Shown here: piece after piece, positions 57,306 to 64,000 of the stretch
How the letters are laid out: the number at the start of each line of letters is the position of its first letter
Numbering within the stretch: the stretch's first letter is position 1
DNA from: Amorphochlora amoebiformis
Taxonomy: Eukaryota; Cercozoa; Chlorarachniophyceae
NCBI GenBank assembly: GCA_054601695.1
Contig: BAAHQB010000041.1
Coordinates: 434,001 to 498,000 of the forward strand
Length of the DNA: 64,000 nt
Direction: 5' to 3'
The notes under the pieces: model-generated
Told to the model about the DNA's origin: nothing
Seen by the model: only the letters and a program-made list of their open reading frames with translations
Databases searched by the model: none
Position numbers and translations under genes: made by a program

Positions 57306-58049
57306 TCAGTAATCGACGTCGATGGTTTTCGATCTGCTTTCGGAAGGAAATTCCTCCAACAGACGGTCATCCGGAGCCTCGGCTTGTGGAACCTAGTTAT
57401 TGTATATTTATTATATATGTACATACATATATATATATATATATAATAATAATATATATATACATTGCATATGTGTCTGTAGATGAATGAATATATATAT
57501 ATATATACACATATATATATATATATAATATATATATATATATACACATGTGTATGTATGAACTATGTGCATGCATTCACGTATGTATTGTGATTGAACG
57601 TGTGTACATATGTATGTATCTAGCATCTCTTTCTCATGAACGTATACATGTGTCACCTCTTTTTCACAGTTCGAATCAACAAATGCCACTCGAGACTTGC
57701 TGTCGCCAAAGAAGAGCTACAAAAACGAACACATATCATGTATATGTATTAAAGTAAATGTATAATATATATTATATAGTCTTATATATATGTTATATAA
57801 CGTACACATATATGCATATATATATTATATACATATATCACATGTATATATGATACTATACATACATATGTTCAATGGGATACGTAGGTTCACACCTTAT
57901 GAAGCCGGATGTCGCGCGCGTAAGATGATATCCTGGGGTCAGGATTAGGATTAGCAATAGCTTACAGTATTAATGACTTCAATAGCAACGGTTAGTTTAG
58001 GGTTAGGGGCGATAGGCCTGTTTGGATATATATACACACGCACACCATA

Positions 58050-58085
<36 letters not shown>

Positions 58086-58382
58086 AAAATATAGGTATAC
58101 ATATGTACATGTATACAACAATGTGGAAAGAGAGTAACTCTTCTGTCCCTCACTTATTTCCTTCTCTGTCTCCTCTCTATGATGCTTAGGGTAGGTTCTT
58201 CTCTCCATTATGATTAGGGTAGGTTTACCCGAGAGCCAGACAAACGACGACTGCATATTCCAATGATGCAGAGTAAGGCTCCACCCTGATTATGCGTTTG
58301 TATGTGTCTCTATATAAATATAAATATACGTAAAGGTTATATAAAATAAAATACTTCATACCTAGAAAACACATACAAGTTG

Positions 58383-58427
<45 letters not shown>

Positions 58428-59433
58428 GTACACATATACATCAATACTTATCCACATAATATACGATGCATTCACGCACACACACATACTCAAACCACCC
58501 AGACACGTGTAGTGCGGGAAATACCTGGACTTTCGCAACGATACGGCGACCGAGAATCCTATGAAGCTAAGGATATACATGCAGACTGCGACCTGTCAGA
58601 CTATAATCAGATTATCCCATTTCCGGGGGCTGTTGACTCTGCGAGTAGTCTCAGCAGATGGGGCTTGGGTTAAGGATGTCATGAATAGAGAAATGTAGAA
58701 GAGAGAGAAGTTTTTAAGGTAGGGGAGGGGTAAGAGGAATGAGAAGGCGAAAAAATAGAGATAGAGAGAAAGGGGGTGGAAAGAAGAGAAGTGTGTGTCG
58801 AGGTAACTGAAACCTTTTTGAATTGCATTGCGGAATTCGCCGCGGATACCTGATATACGTATGAGTGATATACATGTTATATATATATTTACACATATTC
58901 ATATATGTATGTCTACACACACATATATATATATATATGTATAATATTTGAAACAATGTACATACCAATGTGTGAATACCTAGACGTCGAGCCTCCAGCA
59001 CATATGCGTAGATTTTTACATATATATGAAATATATATATCAATATATATATATATATATATATATAATATACATTAAGATAATATTTATATATGTTGTT
59101 ATATATACATATAAATACCCAGGATGTTGAGTCCTCTTGCATAGCGACCCCAAACAGAGACACTTGAGCCTATATCGACCCAACATATTATACATACATA
59201 TGTATATATCTATGTTTGTATATCCTTATGTATATATTTTTTATATATAAACGTCATGTACATATATTACATTACTCTACTAATAACATATGTGTACAAA
59301 AACACACACGGATACATAGTTATATGTATGTACATAAACCTACTTTATGCAAATAATGTGCTCCCGTATACACATGAATACATATATATATTTATTATTA
59401 TGTATATTTATGTATATATATATATATAGACAT

Positions 59434-59465
<32 letters not shown>

Positions 59466-60529
59466 CCTGCTGCTGGAGAAAAATAAGGATAATTCCCAGG
59501 AAGAATAAAAGTGAAGCCTACAGGTTAACATGTATGTTACATAATATGTATATGTATGTATACTATGTACATATATACACAAATAAATAGATACATATAT
59601 TATATATATTTGTCATGTGGAATATATTTCATGTATATTTGCAATTACATACTTACATAGATACATTGCTATTTATACATAAGTGTGTATATATAATATA
59701 TATGTGTATACATATATATATATATATATATATACATATATTTAGTACAATAATACACGTACACACGGATATATATATATATGTGTGTATATATATGTAA
59801 ATATGTATAAATACATACATACATATATAAATATATATATATATATACATATTTATTTATATGTATGTATATGTAACATATGTAAAATTAAATACACCGG
59901 AACCACCGAAATCAGCTGCTTATACATTCACTTCCACGTATCGAAAATAAGTAACTAAACGACGTACTAGCGAGCAGAGAGCAAGAGCAGATTAACTAGA
60001 AAGAGAGGGGAGTATAGAGCGGAAGAATTCACAAGATGAGGGAGAAACCAAAAGATTTTACTGATATCCCGTGTACGGCGGCGTTGAGACGCAGCGAGCA
60101 ACACACACACGTGGCCAGGCAAATGCATACCTGAGATTACGGACGTTTAATTATGTGTGTGTATATTTATATATTTGCATGGAAATATACATAATATATA
60201 TATATATTATATTACATATATATATATATATTAGATATTTGTATAAATTATATATTTAATATGTAAAAATATGTAGTAGTATACTATTCACGGCCGAGAG
60301 AGAGAGTGATACTCTCTCTGTACATGTAAACACAAGGGTGTATACATTATATAAACCTATATATATATATATATATATATATATTTAGTAATGTATGAAT
60401 TGTAAATACATATATATATATACATATCTATATATATCAATATATATATATATATATATTGATATATATATGCATGTATACATTAAGATGTACATATATA
60501 TATTATATATATATATATATATACATATA

Positions 60530-60571
<42 letters not shown>

Positions 60572-61345
60572 TGCATACATTATGTATATGTGCACGTCAT
60601 ATTTACATTTCATATGGGGTGCAAGATCGACACGAACTTGATCAAAGAGCGGGAGGAGGGATCTCCCGATTCACAAAGTGACGGCGTGGAAAAAGTGAGG
60701 CAATGAAAAGAGAGATAGAGATACGACTTACCAGATACGACATCACTCGACATGCACCTATTATTCCAGTGATGGACAGACAGCAGCAGCAACCCCCAAG
60801 CTAACCACAACAACCCACATAGCAACAGCAACACAAATTCAGAAATATCAGCATTAACACAAAATCCAGAAATTATCGGCATTATTTGGGCTTTTTTCGT
60901 CTTGTTGTGGAGAGATACAAAAAAAAGAGGGAGGGATTGGTGAGAGTAAGAGAGGGAGGGTGATGAGGCGAACGTGAGGCAGGGTACACCTGGAAGTTGG
61001 GTACGATGCCCAAGCGGCGACGCTGGAGCTCGAGTGTATGGTTGACGACTTCCGTGGATATCAAGAGCAGGGCGCAGCTGGTTAGCATGCCTGCCACAGC
61101 GACGATATAGCCCTGGATATGTGTTGAGACATTTATGCTGTACGAAGTCTCATACATTTGCTTCGTATATGTATTTTGTCATGTATGCATATATTTTAAG
61201 ATGTACGCATGCATGTGTACTTGTAGTTTTATTATGTATATGTGTATGTATGTAATACATACATAACATATGTACATGCATATGCATACACACACACGTA
61301 TTTAAAGTACACCTATGTATTTAGGTATATTTATACATATATACA

Positions 61346-61378
<33 letters not shown>

Positions 61379-61411
61379 GTAGATATCATGAGTATATTAT
61401 ATATATAATAC

Positions 61412-61447
<36 letters not shown>

Positions 61448-62119
61448 TACACATTCAAGCGATACTTCCTCTCACTTGTTCATTCATATGAGAATATGTA
61501 CAATACGTCAGATATTATACATACCGGCCAGGCCACCCATGTGAATGAAATTGTGGGAATATGTTGCCATTCGTCGATTCTCTCACACCCAATGGTGGTC
61601 TGTACAATTCATAACCTTAAAACAGAAGCTTTGATGCAACTGAGAAACCATGTCAGCATACCCTCCAAAAACAATCCAGACCTTCTCGCAAATCTTCCTT
61701 GTTGTTTGTCCCGTAGCATAGAAAATTGCAAACGTAGCGCACATGGTCAGGGCGGCGGTCACGACGACGCCAACAGGAAGTGCCTCCGCCTATGTTTTTA
61801 GCTATTTGATGTTATATTGAGGCCTAAAAAAGATTTCCAGGCTCGGGGAAGAGATAGAGAGTTGAATTAGAGAATGTAACAGGGCCAGAATGTGGTTTTG
61901 GGATATAGGGAGTCGGATTTCGAACGCGAACCACGTCCCAACTACATCTCAACCCGTCTCCTTCCCTCCCTGGCCCATATTAGTAGGAAGTAAGAAAAAT
62001 TTTGGCAATATACACACAAGGTCGTTGCTAAGAACACGATCCTGCCACTTTTCCTTCTCCTCCACCTCCGAATACGGCACCTTCCGCTCTCCGGTCCCTC
62101 CGACACGGACAGTCACCAT
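57306..62119 (-). CDS. Unrecognised multi-pass membrane protein, 14 exons
   Basis: Minus exons in coding order: 62119-62018, 61789-61616, 61112-60990, 60900-60732, 60130-60062, 59517-59467, 59169-59119, 58992-58966, 58849-58814, 58585-58525, 58285-58229, 57932-57896, 57716-57657, 57392-57306 (TGA). They total 1104 nt, so 367 aa, with phase kept at all 13 junctions and good donors throughout (for example GTAAGT at 60731). Likely membrane helices: [75 protein letters not shown], and [11 protein letters not shown]. The N-terminus is charged ([15 protein letters not shown]) and the C-terminus acidic ([16 protein letters not shown]). I do not recognise the family. The 27-nt exon at 58992-58966 and the 59517-59467 exon are the least certain. 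Confidence 0.65.
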
Positions 62120-62204
62120 GTTTGCCGACAAATACTTCGTTGTCCAGATAATGTCCCAAATATATGATCGGATATTAATATCCCATCGTGGGTTCCGAGG
62201 GAAG
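62120..62204. promoter_or_regulatory. Bidirectional start region
   Basis: The minus-strand start (62119) and the favoured plus-strand start (62205) are 85 bp apart. Alternative in-frame plus starts are at 62118 and 62151; using 62118 the two ATGs would overlap inside one CATG. Promoter role inferred from layout. Confidence 0.4.
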
Positions 62205-62672
62205 ATGTCCCCCAGGTGGGCGCTTTTTGGTCTGGCCCTGGCGATTTCTGGGTTGGCTACGGGTCGAATTATGTATCAGAACTCAAAAAACCTCCTGCAC
62301 AAAGGCCTGGGATATCCAGAGGCTTCCATACACGCTTGGATTCCACGGAATCTAGGACGAGTGATCGTCCGTTCTGGTCGCGGGGGTAAGTTTGCTTTCT
62401 CTTTCGGATTACGTTTTCGATGAGGGAGAGATTTCTACATGTCCACATGACACTTATAACTATCAACGCTTCCACTTCACCGCAGCCTTTCCTGTCCCAA
62501 CGCAGCCTTTCCAGTCCAAAACCTTCCGGAAATAAAGATATTACATTCAGGCCCTAGTAGGCCCATGCAGAGGCCTCGAGAATTTTCGGAGAAAAATCTG
62601 AACCCTTCAGATCTGCCATGGACTGTTTCCATCGATGGGTATTTACAAGTTATACATATATACTTATACTAC

Positions 62673-62703
<31 letters not shown>

Positions 62704-62710
62704 CATATTA

Positions 62711-62742
<32 letters not shown>

Positions 62743-62829
62743 TATATATATAATATATATATATATATGTATGTATAATACATGTACGTATATTTATCTA
62801 TATTCTTTCCCTAGACGACGTGTATATAA
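62205..62829 (+). CDS. N-terminal part of an unrecognised membrane-anchored protein
   Basis: Exon 1 (62205-62385, starting MSPRWALFGLALAISGLATG) carries one hydrophobic helix then NLLHKGLGYPEASIHAWIPR and ends at a strong GTAAGT donor. Exon 2 (62551-62638, acceptor ATTCAG) keeps phase and reads PSRPMQRPREFSEKNLNPSD. A possible 15-nt third exon (62815-62829, RRVYK) also keeps phase. The rest lies beyond the window or in TA repeat. Upstream in-frame ATGs at 62118 and 62151 would add a short extension. No family assigned; a single-pass membrane or organelle-targeted protein is possible. Confidence 0.5.
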
Positions 62830-62859
62830 GTATGGATGTAGATGTATATACATACATAT

Positions 62860-62920
<61 letters not shown>

Positions 62921-62994
62921 GTATACTATATATGCACATATGAGTGAAAATATACAGTAGATGAAATATAAAAATATACATGTAAATAAATGTA

Positions 62995-63030
<36 letters not shown>

Positions 63031-63247
63031 GTTTATACATATCTATACATATCTATAATAATAGTATTGATAAAGTTTATGTAATATTGATATGTGTATT
63101 ATATAACATAGTAAATTTTAAGTATCTGTGAGTAAATTTTAGTATTTGTGACAAATATACATATATACATGTATGTACATGTACACCTTTATGCACATAT
63201 ATTTAAAGAACATACATATATATATATGTATATATATATACATGTGA

Positions 63248-63282
<35 letters not shown>

Positions 63283-63374
63283 TTGCGTATATACCAATAT
63301 ATATACACACATATATATATATATATATATATGTGAATATCAAAATATATACATATATATATATATGTGTGTGA

Positions 63375-63406
<32 letters not shown>

Positions 63407-63566
63407 ACATGTGTATATATATATATATATGTATATTATATATGTATATTATTGTATACTGTAATAAATCCATAATTATAATACATACATATATATAAGT
63501 ATATAATATATATATATATATATATACATACATATAAATATACATGTATATATATTCATGTATATT

Positions 63567-63606
<40 letters not shown>

Positions 63607-63652
63607 TATTCACGCATATATACATGTATATACATTTATATATACATACATG

Positions 63653-63690
<38 letters not shown>

Positions 63691-63761
63691 AAATGTATGT
63701 ATACATTTATGTATATATACGATAATATGCATACACATACAGATATATGTATATCATGTGC

Positions 63762-63794
<33 letters not shown>

Positions 63795-64000
63795 TATCTA
63801 TATATATATATATAATATGTATGTAAATTTGCATGTCCGTTATACACACATATACATATACATATACATGTATATATATATAATATATATATATATGTAT
63901 ATATATGTACATATATATATGTATGTATATGTATATATATATATGTGTATGTTTACACGTGCATATATCATGTGTATATTGATTTTACACATCGACATAT
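62830..64000. repeat. TA-rich microsatellite to window end
   Basis: (TA)n and TATG/TACA repeats only. No exon-like island seen. Presumably intron of the gene starting at 62205. Confidence 0.7.

Noticed and set aside
57257-57420. Plus frame [20 protein letters not shown]
   Set aside because: The opposite strand gives the terminal exon, with a stop codon, of the membrane protein gene in correct phase.
58501-58673. Plus frame [20 protein letters not shown] as a gene
   Set aside because: The minus frame here is a phase-consistent membrane exon of the 57306-62119 gene. The plus frame has no matching neighbours.

Overview
This window looks like nuclear DNA of an intron-rich unicellular eukaryote. 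Genes are cut into 15-320 nt exons joined by GT-AG introns, reading frame carries over between neighbouring exons at nearly every junction I could test, and there are no bacterial gene signatures. The telomere-type repeat TTAGGG/CCCTAA occurs at many internal places. I cannot name the species; a short motif in one gene ([18 protein letters not shown]) is, from memory, of a kind common in algal and other chromalveolate proteins, so an alga or related protist is a guess only. About four fifths of the sequence is (TA)n-like microsatellite plus GA, TATG and CCCTAA repeats, and most long open frames are TA-repeat translations (poly-IY), not genes.

Five genes can be rebuilt exon by exon and a sixth is cut by the right edge. 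(1) 5026-18928, minus: a protein ending in a VPS13 C-terminal-like region. (2) 19035-35773, plus: PARN, a poly(A)-specific deadenylase with all catalytic DEDD-h residues. (3) about 36810-43457, minus: a DNAJB12/14-like membrane J-protein. (4) 43641-56697, plus: a major facilitator sugar-porter-type transporter. (5) 57306-62119, minus: a 14-exon multi-pass membrane protein I do not recognise. (6) 62205 to the edge, plus: N-terminal part of another membrane-anchored protein. A weaker plus-strand candidate lies at 2679 to about 4734.

Strands alternate strictly, giving head-to-head starts only 106, 183 and 85 bp apart (18929-19034, 43458-43640, 62120-62204) and tail-to-tail ends. Known families point to unrelated jobs (mRNA decay, ER-membrane protein quality control, lipid transfer at membrane contacts, solute uptake), so the pairs probably share promoters rather than a pathway.

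The main unusual signals are in the introns. CCCTAA-type arrays run directly into 3' splice sites, with the C-rich strand almost always the transcribed sense strand. Many introns hold partial 'echo' copies of the adjacent exon and splice site, separated by TA tracts. A conserved non-telomeric box is repeatedly fused to CCCTAA arrays.
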